Counted from the first letter of the stretch, positions 23,216 through 36,543 are shown. The stretch is 64,000 nt of DNA from Vanessa cardui (GCF_905220365.1 NC_061128.1:4402001-4466000), one strand, 5' to 3'. Numbers and translations: made by a program. Notes: a model not told the origin generated them from the sequence alone.

Positions 23216-26200
23216 TTCAAAATCTTGTTTTTGTTTTGCGATAGTGAACGCTCTGTTTATGCAAATTTTACACGCATCTACTGAAACTTCTCAATTAATT
23301 AAAGATGGTGACAGACGGCTGCGTTAAGTGTAACGTTTTCTGATTTCATAAGGACGATAACAACTTTAACTTGTTACTTTTACGCACTGATATATGGTTT
23401 ATGTTCGAGTAAATAAAGCATTACGATAAATAGCCTTTCCATTTTTTCTCTAGTTTCGCTCTTAATCGTTAAATCACAGACGTATATTATTGTCTGAATA
23501 ATAATAATTAATTATTACAGTGTCTGATTTATAATACTTAATACTTGAACTATACCATCTCTAATTACGCATACAATCTCATGCATCATACATCTTAAAA
23601 ATGGAATAATAATTATTAATTTATTAATTTTATTTAGTTCAAAAATTGCATTCCGCTCTTATTTATAGAATGGATGTTTTTCTAATGAATGTATCATTTA
23701 CAACTATGTTATTTATTTATTCATTATGGAGTCGTTATTCATAAATTATTACCAAATAATGTTAAAAAGAATGCAAGTGAGCTAACACTTCAGTATATGT
23801 TGAGAATAATTTTAATTGGAGACATAAAGGATAGTGGGCATTAGTCCAGTTCCAGTATTTCAATGAGCGAAATTGTCGCATTCACAACGGCCTGCTTGCG
23901 CGTGTCTTCACACCTTTGTAAAACGACTATACCAGCTATTTTATACCTTAATTATATAGAAATAAAATATAATTTAGTCTGTAGGTGATATTCAAATCAC
24001 CTCATTTAAATAACAATCAATTCCCAACTTTCCTGCGATATCCTTTAAGTATAAATTTGCAAATAAATAACGACCAATGAGACGCTAACTATTAGAAGCA
24101 TTTCACTGAGTTTTCGTCGTTATGTGTATATACTTTAAGTCGTCTTTCGTTTGTGTTGAAAATATTAATATATCAGTTGTAGTTCTAAAGCTATTCGTGC
24201 ACGTAATGAGGTGAAACAACTCAAAATGCGAGCGGATTCAAATATGTAGAGTTTTTATCTTTTACGAGTAAGAACTAAATAGGCATCTCTAATCAGAATC
24301 TAGTTAGGAGCTAGATTTAAAGACCAATTGCTGAAGCTTAGACACAATCAGAAAGAAGTCATTAGAGGATGGGAGCTTCTGTTTCAAGAAATAACGGTTA
24401 GATTAAGATACCTAAAGGTTTTATTGACCTTTCGTTTGTGAAACCAAACCTTAATCCGTGTAGCCTTTATATTATTAAATAATATTATTTTATTGAATAA
24501 TAATGAAATAAAATGTAACGATAGTACATTTTAAAGTGAAATTCAACATTTGTGATACTTTGGCATCTAAGAAAATGATTAACATATAAAACAATATAAT
24601 TATAATTGTTTTTAATTGAGAACTACCGAAACCGGTGGTAATTGAATTATGTTTTATATAAATATTAATGTAATTAGCTCATTTATATTATATCTGTATA
24701 TTAATCACCTTATTAATTAACCAAAGAGAACAAGAGCGGTATAAGATCAGATGGATGTATAAAAATATTCCCATTCACAAAACATTTCAAATAAAACGTA
24801 TGATTACATGAATTATTATTAATAAATTACTTTAATCACTTTTAATATTTATTAAATAATTAAATTAATGACTATTACAATGTGCGCGAGCTATTAAGAA
24901 TTTTATATATTTTATAGTATTTATTTCTAGAATATAAAATCTTATACGAACTATAAAGTGAAATATATAGTAACTTATGTTTGTAAATCTAGTGGGATAC
25001 CGGGATATGCCACAAAATAAAAGAGAATGAAGTAGACAGGTGTAGACAACTCACGCTTGGAGCAAGGTGCAAGAACCGATCAGGTGTGTTTGTATAACAA
25101 GGTGCTTATTCAAGGACCACAATAAAATAATAATCCATTGTTTTCTTGCGCAAAATTACAGCTTTTTTCTGCCCGGTTTTATAGTTGCTTTATGACTCGA
25201 ATTTAGAAATTTGCTTTAAACCTAAAGTTTAATTGATGTAAACTTTAATACGGCTTGTAATATTTTTTACAGTATCATATATATTTTTATTTGATGTTAT
25301 CGGTTTAGATATCTTGAATTACTGTGATAACTATCTTGCAGTAAGATATAAAATTCGCTCTTCACCTTTAGTTAAATGGACTCATTGAACATTAAAATTA
25401 TCATAGTAAGTTATGTTGTACACTAGTATGCTACGTTTTCTTAAGAAAAGATAAATATTAGTAATTCCCATATACGCCGTCGTCTACAAAATTTGCGTCG
25501 TTGAACGAATACATTTTTTGAATTATTTCATAGAATTTTAATGATTTCGTATGACATTTAGAACACAATGGCAACTCTAGTCTATATTTTATTCCGTACC
25601 TTCCCGTTGAGAAAGTCAGTAGGGCTCGAATCAAATACATATATATAAAAAATCTTTTTCTATAGTTACATATACTTTCTATAATTAAATGTTGTACAAA
25701 TTAGGGAACAGTGCCTAAATAGATAAATATCACACTCTTAACTAATTTCATATTAGTCATCTTCGATCAATTTTCGTTTGACACTACTGATGCTAATCTA
25801 ATTTAAATTTTTAGATTACAAATAAGTCTTCGATACAAAATTCTAATATGTAAGTATATTTTATAATGATTTTTATTTAAAATTAAGGAACCATATAGGA
25901 CTATTGCAACGTTACAGTTGAAAACGTGTTAATGCATTGAATTTAAATATTCAAGTATCTAAGTTATTACTAACAAAATCGCTCTCGAATAATATTCGGT
26001 CAGGTGCAGAGGCGCGTGCGCAAAACTTTGACAGTTAACCTCAGATGAACTGACGGATTCAACCGTTCACTTCTCGGAACCTTGTAAAACTCCAACTTAT
26101 ATTTTATTTCGCATTGCTAAGCCTCAAGACAAGCATAAGGCTACGTCGATAATATATGACAACCTATGTACCTACTGCAAATTCACAACATAACAAAATA

Positions 26201-27310
26201 CTGCTTTTGAGTTTAAATACAAACTTTTTTTTAAGACGAGCATATAATACTTATAAAATCGCCAGGATTATGTCCATATTTTTTGGATAAAATTGCAAGA
26301 AATATACATATGTAAATACTTATTCAATATAACATCTTATTTTTAATTTTTAGTGTTAAAAAAATAATTAAAACTATTAATTATATGTGTTTTTTTTTTA
26401 TTTAATTATATTATTAAATAAATTACATTTAAAAATCAATAATTCTCTGAAATGACAATACAAAATTTCTTGTAAAATAAAATCATCATTTGATTCGATA
26501 TAATTGTAAGTCTTTAAAAACGTCTAAGCATTATAATATACAAAATAGAATATTGATGATAATTTAAGAATATTTTTATTGAATCTTTGTTCCAATTAGA
26601 CTATGACTCATAAAACAGTAAAAATCTAAAAGGAGCATAAGCACACGTGGCCGAAGTAAAACCTTTTTGCGTCAAAATGTTTATAATCAGACGTTGCAAA
26701 AACGATGCACTTCAAAACTGCACACGTGTAATTGTTGAAAATATACTTCTGGAAACAATTTTAAAAAAAGAATCTCCAAACCGAAAATCCAGGAATGAAG
26801 TCAAGAACCTCGTAATTAGTGAGCCCGTTGGCTAAAGGTGCGTGTCTAAACTTCCGTTGGACTCAGTCGCCTATAAACCCTTCGCAGCTTTAGACACAGG
26901 TGCTCTGGTTCCTTTAAAAAATCCTATCTTTTAAAACCTCTACGATGTGTAAAATAGGAGGGGACTTTGCAATCATAATTTTTATTATCATGACAGTTTT
27001 ATTAGTAGAAATTTAATCGATTGAGTGGTCAGTACAACTGGCTTCTGAGCCGACGGCTGCAGATTTGATTTCATCGTAACGAAAATGTGTAATAGATCTT
27101 GTGTAGATACGCTTTCATTATTCCGACATTGGTTGCAATTTTTATGTAAATAAGATTTTATTATTATGTACCGTACCACGTGATCCTCGCTCATACTCGT
27201 AGGATCTTATTAAAAAAAAAAAGATTTTTCTTCTACACCCAAATTCAAAAAAAATGTACATTTATTTATGTAATTTTTAATATACAAATATTAAAATTTT
27301 CTAAATATAT
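23216..27310. other. AT-rich intergenic DNA with one minor GC patch
   Basis: A small patch at about 26000-26090 ('caggtgcagaggcgcgtgcg') is the only compositional break. No gene, RNA or clear repeat recognised. Confidence 0.5.
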
Positions 27311-27314
27311 GTAC

Positions 27315-27591
27315 TACTAGCAGTGCCCGCAACCTTGAACGCGTTTGAATTTAACAAAAAAAATGTCATTGTAGCCTAAGTTACTCCTTATTATATCAGT
27401 TATCTGCCAGTGAAAGTCCCGTCAAAATCGGTCCAGCCGTCCCAGAGATTAGCCGGAACAAACAGACAGTCAGAAAAAAATGTAAAAAAATTTATTTTGG
27501 TATAATTACTATGTATACATACATACGCATTGAGTAAAAAAGAGCTATTTTAATATTACAAACAGACACTCTTTTATTATATGTATAGATT
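27315..27591 (+). repeat. LINE 3'-tail fragment
   Basis: It begins 'actagcagtgcccgcaacc'. It then has 'aatgtcattgtagcctaagt', 'cagtgaaagtcccgtcaaaa' and 'tcggtccagccgtcccagag', followed by 'aacagacagtcagaaaaaaa', and ends in 'ttttattatatgtatagat'. The 'tcggtccag...agattag' phrase is typical of lepidopteran non-LTR tails. Confidence 0.75.
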
Positions 27592-28790
27592 CTGTATGAA
27601 AATGTAATACAGATCATACATTTTTGATCGTTCGTAGGTTTTTTCATTTAGTTCAGTTTCCTCAAATAGCAATTTCAAAGACGTTTTACAAATGACAATT
27701 AATTTATCACATAGTCGCGCTACTTTATCGAAATTCCGTAAGTTTTTGTGAAGGCACCTGCGCCACGCTCGGATCCCTGAAAGCCCGTTACCGCAGTTGA
27801 TAATTACCATACTTTGACTCGAACAGAAATATTATTTTCCCCAATACATGACTTAAAATTCAATACGTTTGCACCAAATTATAATTACGACTGTTCCTCT
27901 ACCGACTGCATTAAGGGTCGTTTTCTCTGTATATATTAAAATATTAATGCGCGAGGGAGGCCGGCAGGTGTATTCGGAACTATTAAGTTACGGACACTCA
28001 ATACTGGCAGACGTCGTCATGAGCCGTGCATAAATATGTCACGAATAACACCGTGGTTTTGGCAGTTTTTGGCGGTTTAATTTATGTCTTTATTAGACGG
28101 AAGGCCTAAGCGTAATATTTATCAATAAAGGATTTTCGGTGTAGAATTCGAACACACGCTTCATACGGATATCACTAATCCTCAATTCCTGTCATTAAAC
28201 TGCGATCGCAAGCAATTTGCCGAGGCTTGCTACTTAATAACATTGATTTAAGAAATCCAAAATATATCAATCCGTATTTCCAAGAAAAAAAAATTCAAAA
28301 CATATGACATAACCGCCAGAATTGTTTTCATTTATAATGTCTAATTATAAGTGTATATTATTTACATTATAGTTACTACGCCTTAGTTACATTATGTTCA
28401 TATTAACTATATTTTGCAGGTTCTATCCCGGACTTATATATTAATTAATTTTTATTAATCCCGGATTAATAAAATAATTTATAATTAAGTTATTGCTTTG
28501 CCGTAAAGGAATATATGAATAGAGCAGCAATATAAACCAAAATGTACAGGGTGATAACTATCCATGTGTCTGGAAAAATCCGCATTGAAGTCTTAACCCA
28601 ACAGTGGGGCCCAGACTTGAAAAGAAAGATAACAAATATGCGCTTTAAATATAATTGTAGACGGATATAGCCAGCTATCTCCTTTGTGATTGTCTTTGGC
28701 CTTCTGTGTTTATTATACACTAATAAATGCTTACTTTGAATTTCCCTTCAGAATAAAAAATAGACCAATATAGGTCATTGACATACTAAT
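27592..28790. other. Intergenic DNA, nothing firm
   Basis: A moderately GC-rich patch near 27940-28060 may be regulatory. Short frames at 27577-27810 and 28490-28720 have no domain. Confidence 0.5.
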
Positions 28791-28791
28791 T

Positions 28792-28971
28792 ACTAGTTGT
28801 CGTTCGAGGCTTCGATCTCGATATGTTAGGCAAAAATCGTAGCCTATATCCCTCCTTGAAGTTCAAGTTTACTTCACACAAAATTTCATCAAATTCGGTT
28901 CATTGATTTTGTCGTGAAAGAGCGACAGACAGACAGAGTTACTTTCACATTTGTAATATTAATATAGATTA
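28792..28971 (+). repeat. RTE-like LINE 3' tail (family C), copy 1
   Basis: It starts 'actagttgtcgttcgaggc' and has 'gttaggcaaaaatcgtagcc', 'ttgaagttcaagtttacttc' and 'aaatttcatcaaattcggtt'. It ends 'gtcgtgaaagagcgacagac', 'agacagagttactttcac' and 'taatattaatatagatt'. This is the same family as 36152-36361. Fairly well preserved, noncoding. Confidence 0.85.
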
Positions 28972-29839
28972 ACTCATAATAATGCTCAACGAATAGACTC
29001 AATTTGGCAGTATGACTGTAACTCATTTTACTAAGTTTTATGAATCAGACTTAAAATTATAAATTCTTTATTATTTATAAAGGATATTATAATTTCCCTA
29101 GTCGAAATCAACGAAACATTCACAAACTAGCACTAAATAATCAATATATTGATGAATGCTTCCTTTGATTATTTATTTACATTAACGTTTAAATGCAGTA
29201 CGTATGCATAACACATAAACGTACGGCTTCAAGTCAGTATGGTCTATCGCCTATTAAAATATTAAAAAAATTACGTAAAGCATTCTTTTATTATCAAAAT
29301 TTCCTTTTAAGTTAACGTAATTTAATGTATAAAATATCAATTATATTGTTGATATTTTTATACCTTCATTAATTTATTATTAATAATTTATATATTTTAG
29401 TCTTTCTAGAACGAATAAGTCATCCTTTATACATTTCAACGTGTTTTCTGTGTATATTTTATGTTAAATAATATCGTCCTGTTATTCAATTGATTGATTG
29501 TCATTAATTATGCATATTCTTTGAATTATTTATTACAATATGTATATTTGCATAATAAATATTTAAATTGGTCTCTTAAATGAGTATACATATAATCGAA
29601 TTTAAGTGCCTAGTTATTCTTGTGACTAGTTAATGAGATTATAATCGCGAAGTATTTTGTTTAAACCTCAAATCGGACGAATAAAAATTAAGAAAGTTCC
29701 TGTCAAGAGATTCTATGATATAGATATTAGCAGCTCGTAATTTATAGTTAGTTAAGATTTCTGTGGCTTGTCTTCCTTTCGGCCTAAGAATTTAAAAGTT
29801 ACAGAGTGCATGCTTATACATTTGGTAAGTTATTGTTAC

Positions 29840-29985
29840 TTCAGAGGCATATGAAGACATGGGTCAAGTGTGTTAAGAGCGATATGTGAGAGATGATGAC
29901 GAATAATGGATGAGAATGGGAGAAAAGGGCAAGCTGCGCTAATCCCAAATAGTTTGTGACAAAGGCAGGGAATAGAAGAAGACGT
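29840..29985 (+). repeat. LINE-derived fragment
   Basis: 'gagagatgatgacgaataat', 'ggatgagaatgggagaaaag' and 'ggcaagctgcgctaatccca' form a series I recognise from lepidopteran RTE-type LINE copies near the end of the reverse-transcriptase reading frame. No open frame is retained. Confidence 0.45.
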
Positions 29986-32900
29986 TATAGTGTCTCCTTC
30001 GTAGTTTGATAAGCTCCAATGTCCGAACGAATGGCTGCTGCGTGTGAAATCAACCGAAAGATAACAATGATTATATTAATAATTATTTATAAAATTATTA
30101 TATTTATTCATTATAAATAAACGTAATATTTACGAAATATTTCATAAAAATAAAATACGTATTAAGTCTCTTAAGTCTTTCAAATTTAATAGAGTCCACC
30201 GATTTTTTTGAGTATAAATAGATACATCACTAAATAAAATCGATCACTGTTCAATTAAATATATTATTACTATCGGTGATACTAATGTTATCATTTTCAT
30301 CACAATCATTATTAGAAAACAGATCTTAAATAGTTAAGGCCTTAAAACAGGCATAGAGCAATGAAATCAGTACATTGTTATGACTTCTACAATCAATTTT
30401 AAAAGAAGAATAAATCTTAATGACAGGAATAATTTAATAATTCAATAAAACTTTTTGCAAATTTAAAACCGAAAATCAAACCATTCAAACGATTCACTGA
30501 TAATATCCAATGACCCATTATCTTCAGTTAATGAAATCAATATTTTTTTTGTACTTACACGCAGGTAGAAATCCGACATTACATTTAATGTAATCTTTGC
30601 AACAGTTTAAATGATTCTTGTTTGTTAAATTTTGAACTGAAAGTAGTAGTAAGGTACGAATTAAAGAGATTGTTCTTAGGCCTTAAACGTAGTTATTACA
30701 TACCAATAATAATTCACGTTTACAATATTTCTTTAGTCAGGCGTGAGTTCCCTATAATTTGAATTGCCATACGGCATCTACTAAACGTATAAATTCCTTT
30801 ATGATTTACTAAAGTTTTGAATAAAAACAGTACTTATAACATGAATATGGATTTGGAACTGGTATCGTACTAGAAATACAATTTGTTAAGTAATCGACAC
30901 GAGGTTATTGTGCTTATCAAATAAATGATTCTGTCGGCAGAATTCTGCATCATCAACAACATCTACCCAATTATTAAAACTGCGAGAAAATACCAATTGT
31001 TTAATTTCCAATGAAACTAAAAAAGTTATTCTTTTTCTCTAAATTTATACGAGACAAGCTTTCAACTATAATTTGTTATAAGAAAAAGCAAAGAAAACCT
31101 GTTATACAAGGATGGGTTTTGATTTTAAATAAAAATGTAACTAATAAAAACAAAGCGTTATAATAATAAGTTGCAACACACGAAAAATCCACGTTTACGC
31201 CAGCTTAATAAGTACAAAACTTTAATATACATACCTTACTTTTGTAATCCTCGTGCATAGTAATGGATTGGTCCTCGCTTGCTAAAATTTATATTTTTGG
31301 TAAATATTTTAATTTTTAATTTCTAAATCTTGAAAAAAATATAAATAATTCTGATAATTACTGTACCACATAGAATTAAGCACTGGAGCTATAGATTTCT
31401 GAATATTGAATGTAAACAAATGACTGTATGTGGATTATCCACATCAGATTTGTTTCTATTATTAATTCAAAAAAATATCAGAATAGGAATAAAAATATTA
31501 TGAATTGGTAAAGCTAAATCCAACCAAATCGGCTGTGATTATTTGTATAAAATATTTTTATTTCATTTGACGCCTTTGTAACAATTCTATTCTATAGTAG
31601 ATGATGTTTTTATTTAGGTCCGATAGTACATCTGCAATATTTTTTATGTCGCAATGTGTAGTTGTACATTTAGTAATTACGAATGGTCAACGGTACTTGG
31701 TCGGTTCGATCGGAAAGTCTCTGTTACGTCAGACACGTATGATTGAACACCGTTCGTGACGAAATTATTAAATATTTGCATAAGTCATTCACGCATTATT
31801 TGCAGTCCGGGACGTTTGTGTTGGCGTAGATCAAAGGAAGGCGCCTAAACAGAAGTTTTTGAGTTTTTAATAAACCGGTCAAGTGCCGAAGAATGTCGCA
31901 ACATTAATTTAAATGCATCAATACAATGCTACATTGTATGGCTGGTCATGTACGGATCAAATAAAAATTAGTGGGTTTTTCTATTAAGACAGTTCCATGC
32001 CCTGGAGTTAATCGCAGAGTTACTCCCGTTCCTTGAAAATCATGTAAAGCAGGGACATATCGGAAGGTTAGTCTTTATTAAAGACGGAATTGTAGCGCAA
32101 ATCAATCAGGACACATATTATGCTTATTAGAATAATTATTTTTATATGCAACAACGTATTACACAATATGAAATATAATTCATTGAGTTATATTAATCAC
32201 GTAGAATTAACATAGTAATATTAAATAAGGACGCAGGGCCAGCCCTTTCATAAAAATGAAAATCGACTAATATGATTTTGATATTACAAAATTTTAAAAC
32301 TAACTAACAGTATTCAATCTCTATAACATTTCTGTATAAAGTATTGGATTCTCAACTATTTTGATTCGCTGGTACTAGGTTGTACTTTAGGTAAAATATG
32401 TACATATAATTCTTGGTATCTACTTAGTTGCAGTTTATATTCAGATTGTAAAGAAATCGTAAAAATATAAGTCAATACCTACTAAGTAATCCATTTAAAA
32501 ATTAAAAAAATAACTATATTACTTTTGACTATTATTTCTTTTTTATTTAAAAAAAACTTATAATTAATAAATTAATTATTTTTTGTTAAATGAAAATTTA
32601 ATTCGAATTTAAACAATCTCGAAAAAATAATCTCTTGACAGAGTTTAATGCTTCATCTTAATAGTTATGGTGATGCTACTTAACACTCAACGGTTACTTT
32701 GTATGTTGTTATTTTATGAGTGCTTAATAAAAGATAGATAAAAGTAACATATTGAAACAAATACTTGGCATACCATGTTGATTATACAATTTTAATGTCT
32801 ACAGGTGTATAATTATATGTATATTTGAACTCTAGCAAAAATGTTATTTACATGATAACAATACAAACTCCATAAATTCTAAAGAAAAGCTAAAGAAGTC

Positions 32901-33415
32901 AACCGTATTCTTTACGATGATCTTATTATAATAAAGAATTGTGCTATAAAATTGAAAAGCCAGTCAAATATGTCTTGACACTCGTGTGGCGCGGGGTCAG
33001 CGAGATAAGCCCGGGTAAGTCCAAGATTGATTCCCGGATCAGACGGATAGTCGCGAGCATCCGAGTGTAGACGATTCTTTACTCACGACCCACTGATCTC
33101 TATGACTGACTCCTAAAGCGATTTGTGATGCCATCCCCGACACTTTTGAATCAGAGTGGATATTGGCTACCAATGATTTATGAAGTCCTAGTACTTTAGA
33201 CTGGGTAAATACGATCTTGCATAATCACTATAAATAAAGTCGTATTACCTCGTACTGATGAAATGTTTATATGGGGTTGTAATAATACAACTTCAGCCAT
33301 TAATCGTCAGTATATTTTTCAATTCGCTTATCTTAATTCAATTTAGGCTCGAGTTACACGTTCGAATATACGCAGAACCTTTGTTGGAAGGAAATACAAC
33401 AGTTTTACAGTCGTA
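29986..33415. other. AT-rich intergenic DNA, no gene
   Basis: No supported gene or RNA. A segment at about 32990-33180 with 'ttgattcccggatcagacgg' looks faintly SINE-like (B-box-like phrase) but lacks a second diagnostic block. Confidence 0.5.
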
Positions 33416-33419
33416 ATTT

Positions 33420-33670
33420 AGCGAAGTGCGAAGTTCCGTCACATCGGGGGGTACGCGCATTCTCGGTTAGGTGTAAGAATATGCGCCCAGTGTTGTAGGC
33501 CTTGAATATTCCGCGGTGTTGCCACACGCAATAAATCGCAGGGAGTGATGGCGCGCTTTTTGTTGCGCGACATTTTTTCCCGCGCTAGTGCCGCATATAT
33601 CACCGGCCGGTACGTAGTGACTTATGCGGTTGTCTCAAGTCCCGCTTAAAATAAACCGCGCCATTTTTTG
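33420..33670. promoter_or_regulatory. CpG-rich island 3' of srp, candidate regulatory element
   Basis: The block is rich in CpG ('cacatcggggggtacgcgca', 'gggagtgatggcgcgctttt', 'tatcaccggccggtacgtag') about 2.3 kb downstream of the srp stop codon. It ends with 'gcgccattt' at 33658-33666, which has the GCCAT core of Pho/YY1 sites. No frame is persuasive. Downstream enhancers or Polycomb-type elements are plausible readings. Confidence 0.35.
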
Positions 33671-34149
33671 AAAGGTATATTATTCCTTTTGTTTACTTTT
33701 TATTCGTACTTAATACTTCGTGCCTCCATCAGGTCTACATAAAGGACCGATATAATTTATTTTGTTGTTACTCTTTTAATGTCCGACAGTCCTTTACACG
33801 TTATGACTTAAAACCTGATTTGAAATCCGTTTAATTTTACCTGCTCTCGACTTTTTCATGTCAAAAAACAGATGTAAGGTTTAGTCTTGCGCAAAGAAAA
33901 ATCGAAAAATAAATCCCACACTTTATAGAAGCAGATGGAAACGACGCGACCGCAACGCCGGTGAAGCGAAAACGCTTACAAAATGACTAAATCTTATTGA
34001 ACTAAAAAGATCAATCGCAAACATTAATTGTATACAACAACGAGGCACCCTTGAAATCCAGACGATCAGGAACCGCAAATAAAACCGAGCTATTAAATAA
34101 GGCAAGTCGGGGAGCGTTTTATAGGTACATTATCCGATGTCCTTTCTTC

Positions 34150-34345
34150 TGAAATGCGATTAAAATTGAATAGGTCCATATGTCGCCAGCAGCGGCCCCG
34201 TTGCGTCACAATCACACGGCCGGCTGCATTTTCAATTTGCCGCGAGATAAGCGCGACTTTTGGACTTTTTCTGCGGAATGGCGGAATTGATCCGGTGACT
34301 TATGGCGAACGCAAGACGGACGGTCAATTGACTCGATTTCTAATT
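34150..34345. promoter_or_regulatory. GC-rich block 3' of srp, candidate regulatory element
   Basis: 'gccagcagcggccccgttgc', 'acacggccggctgcattttc' and 'gccgcgagataagcgcgac' form a GC-rich block about 1.6 kb beyond the srp stop. It includes one AGATAAG GATA-type site. The 64-codon plus-strand frame has no domain, and minus-strand exon readings meet stops quickly. Confidence 0.3.
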
Positions 34346-35384
34346 TAATTCAATGCTTCTCGAAATGTATGCGATGTATTCATGTCCATTTGACCGTGAA
34401 ATGTGTTAACGATAGACGTCTGGTCCTTCAGTTGATGCAAGTAAGGTTTGTTTCAAGTGAAACAAATAAAAAGCCACATTGAAATATCAATAAGTATTGA
34501 TAATTTATTCGCAATTTTATTTAAAATACACAACTTCACAATGTTTCGTTTTAAAAACTAAAACTTTAGGTACGGGATATCGTTACAGGCTTGTTCTGCG
34601 GTGATCGCTAATTTACATTTTTAATATTTTGAGTTTTTTATTTTCTAAGGTCATTTACATTTTTATATTTACACATACTTTTTGATATTGAAACAGTGAT
34701 TTTAGGAAATGTCATTAATATTTAAACATTTTATTCCTCGTAATGTCATCCCCCAAAAACAAAATTTCGTGATTAATTTATGGCCACACAATGTCTTATT
34801 TTTATAAAGTACAGCAATACAAATAATTCATGTAATATTTCATAACAAATCAAGATACATACAGTTAATCTGTTACAACCCAATCTTGTGACCTAAGTGT
34901 TCTTTAGTTAGACGAGAAACATTTTGTGACAGTCGAAAATAATTGTTTCTCGTATTGACAATGTTTTATCGTAAATTTATTTACAACATACGAGTTACAT
35001 CTATCATATAAATTACTATTGCGTTTTAATAAAGACTACACGAATCGAATTTACAAAAGAAACATCTGGAATTTTTGAACACATCACAATTCCTATAGCG
35101 AACCGAACAGTTCAAATTAAATACAATATAAAAATAAAACAATCTATACAGGAACGGAATATAACTTAATAAGATATGTACAAATACACAATTTTTTTAC
35201 GAACGATACCTACTTATATATTTATATAAATCATCTAAGCGGACATAGTAATCTTATCTAATATTATAATACTGTACAATTTCGCTAGTTACTTCACCTT
35301 GTAAAAAGAACTTAGATCCGCGCCACACTTACCTACCGAATCGAGCAATCGGTAGCCGCTTCGAGTGTTTACATACTTTGTAAC
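34346..35384. other. AT-rich DNA just beyond the srp transcript
   Basis: No gene or repeat recognised. Further AATAAA motifs on the minus strand (for example near 34978) could serve alternative, longer srp 3' ends. Confidence 0.45.
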
Positions 35385-35961
35385 ACTATTTAAACTTTAA
35401 TGTTTATTTCAACTCACATTATCACTGCGTACCTTTGTTTATAAGTACATCGATTTTGCCAATTTTTTTCAAGTAACATATAGTTAAAGAAAAAACATTT
35501 TAAGTTTAATTATCAATAGAAATTAAAAAGGAACTTTAATTTATCAATTGATCGACAATTAAAAAAAAACGGCAAAATCGATTTACGACAATCGATAGAC
35601 TCGACCAAAAAGGTCGGTAACAGTCGACTTAGGATCCGGTAGTTTAGAGTGATACGACTTATTACTCGTAGGGAACGAATCACGGTATATAAAAGACATT
35701 GGGATAACAACTGGTTTTAATCAGATATGTTTGATCAATTCATCAATCCGAGTTGATGTTTGGGTGTATAGCGCTTAGAAACATCAATTCTGTCACAGTC
35801 TTATAAATTAGTGTGATGTGTCGTAGTATTTGTGTTATTGATGACCTATCATGCTACAAGTGAAATCACAGTATCTATTTTGTGATGTATTTGTCCCAGG
35901 TCGCTCCTGGCGAGACGTACCTACATTTCCACCGTATTCGTGCTCTTGTTTGGTTGACTTA
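35385..35961 (-). other. srp: Putative srp 3' untranslated region
   Basis: This follows the proposed TGA at 35962-35964. The first canonical AATAAA on the minus strand lies at 35403-35408, which would give a 3' UTR of about 575 bases. ATTAAA variants occur earlier (about 35713-35718 and 35530) and more AATAAA motifs lie further on, so the end point is uncertain. Confidence 0.4.
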
Positions 35962-35988
35962 TCACGTGTACTCGCTCCTCCAGCCCGT
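35962..35988 (-). CDS. srp: srp proposed terminal coding exon (8 codons plus stop)
   Basis: On the minus strand a good acceptor, 'gatatctttacag', is followed in phase 0 by eight codons (TGWRSEYT) and TGA. The upstream exon at 36404-36543 ends on a complete codon before a consensus donor (ATG|GTAAGT), so the phases match. The intron would be 415 bases. The peptide is too short for homology to be judged by eye, and I call it from splice-site quality, phase and closeness. The alternative is read-through past the donor, which would add Val-Ser-Asn and a stop. It forms the extreme C-terminus, far from the DNA-binding domain. Confidence 0.55.
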   Translation of the reverse strand, partial: TGWRSEYT

Positions 35989-36151
35989 CTGTAAAGATAT
36001 CGTCTTGTTATCGGCTTGTTTACATATAACTCATTAACATTTGTAGAACGACCAAAGATCTGTCAGCGATCTGTCTGTGTGTGTTAAAACAACATTGAAA
36101 TTCAAGTAAGCATTTTATCGATTCAAACTAATTTGAGAAAGTTTTATTTAT

Positions 36152-36361
36152 AACTAGTTGTCGCCTGCGGCTTCACTCGTGTTTTAAGAATCAGTTATCA
36201 TGTTTTAGGCAAAAAAGTAGCCTATGTCCTTTCTTGGAGTTTAAGTTTGCTTCACGCCAAATTTCATCAAATTCTATTCATTGGTTTGGTCGTGAAAGAA
36301 CGACAGACGGACAGACAGACAAACAGATAGAGTTACTTTTACATAATAGTGGTATAGATTA
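36152..36361 (+). repeat. RTE-like LINE 3' tail (family C), copy 2, in last srp intron
   Basis: It begins 'actagttgtcgcctgcggct' and carries 'gttttaggcaaaaaagtagc', 'ctatgtcctttcttggagtt' and 'gtcgtgaaagaacgacagac'. A short 'gacggacagacagacaaaca' run and 'agagttacttttac' follow. It is more intact than the copy at 28792. It takes up about half of the 415-base intron and lies antisense to srp, ending about 42 bases from the donor at 36403. Confidence 0.88.
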
Positions 36362-36403
36362 TAATTCTAAGGGTGAGCTATATTAACGATATTAATTACT
36401 TAC

Positions 36404-36543
36404 CATAGAATTTAGTTGCGCGAGGTGGTGGTGATGATAGGGGTTATGCGATGTCGGTGGTGGGGCAAAGCCCTGATGTGGGGCTCCATACCAGTGCGAC
36501 ATGTGCGCCGCCGCGGGGTGCACCAGTCCTACTTGGTGTTGAC
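36404..36543 (-). CDS. srp: srp exon: His/Pro-rich C-terminal segment
   Basis: The minus-strand acceptor is 'ttctatgtctatag' and the donor 'ATG|GTAAGT'. The exon starts in phase 1 and completes the split Gly codon of the preceding exon. It then encodes about 46 residues beginning QHQVGLVHPAAAHMSHWYG, with GFAPPPTSHNPYHHHHL and ending AQLNSM. The His run, prolines and low complexity fit a transactivation or interaction region outside the GATA fingers. There is no catalytic or zinc-binding motif. Both splice sites are strong, and the reading frame is open only in this phase with the composition expected of the gene. A LINE tail lies in the intron on its 3' side. Confidence 0.85.
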
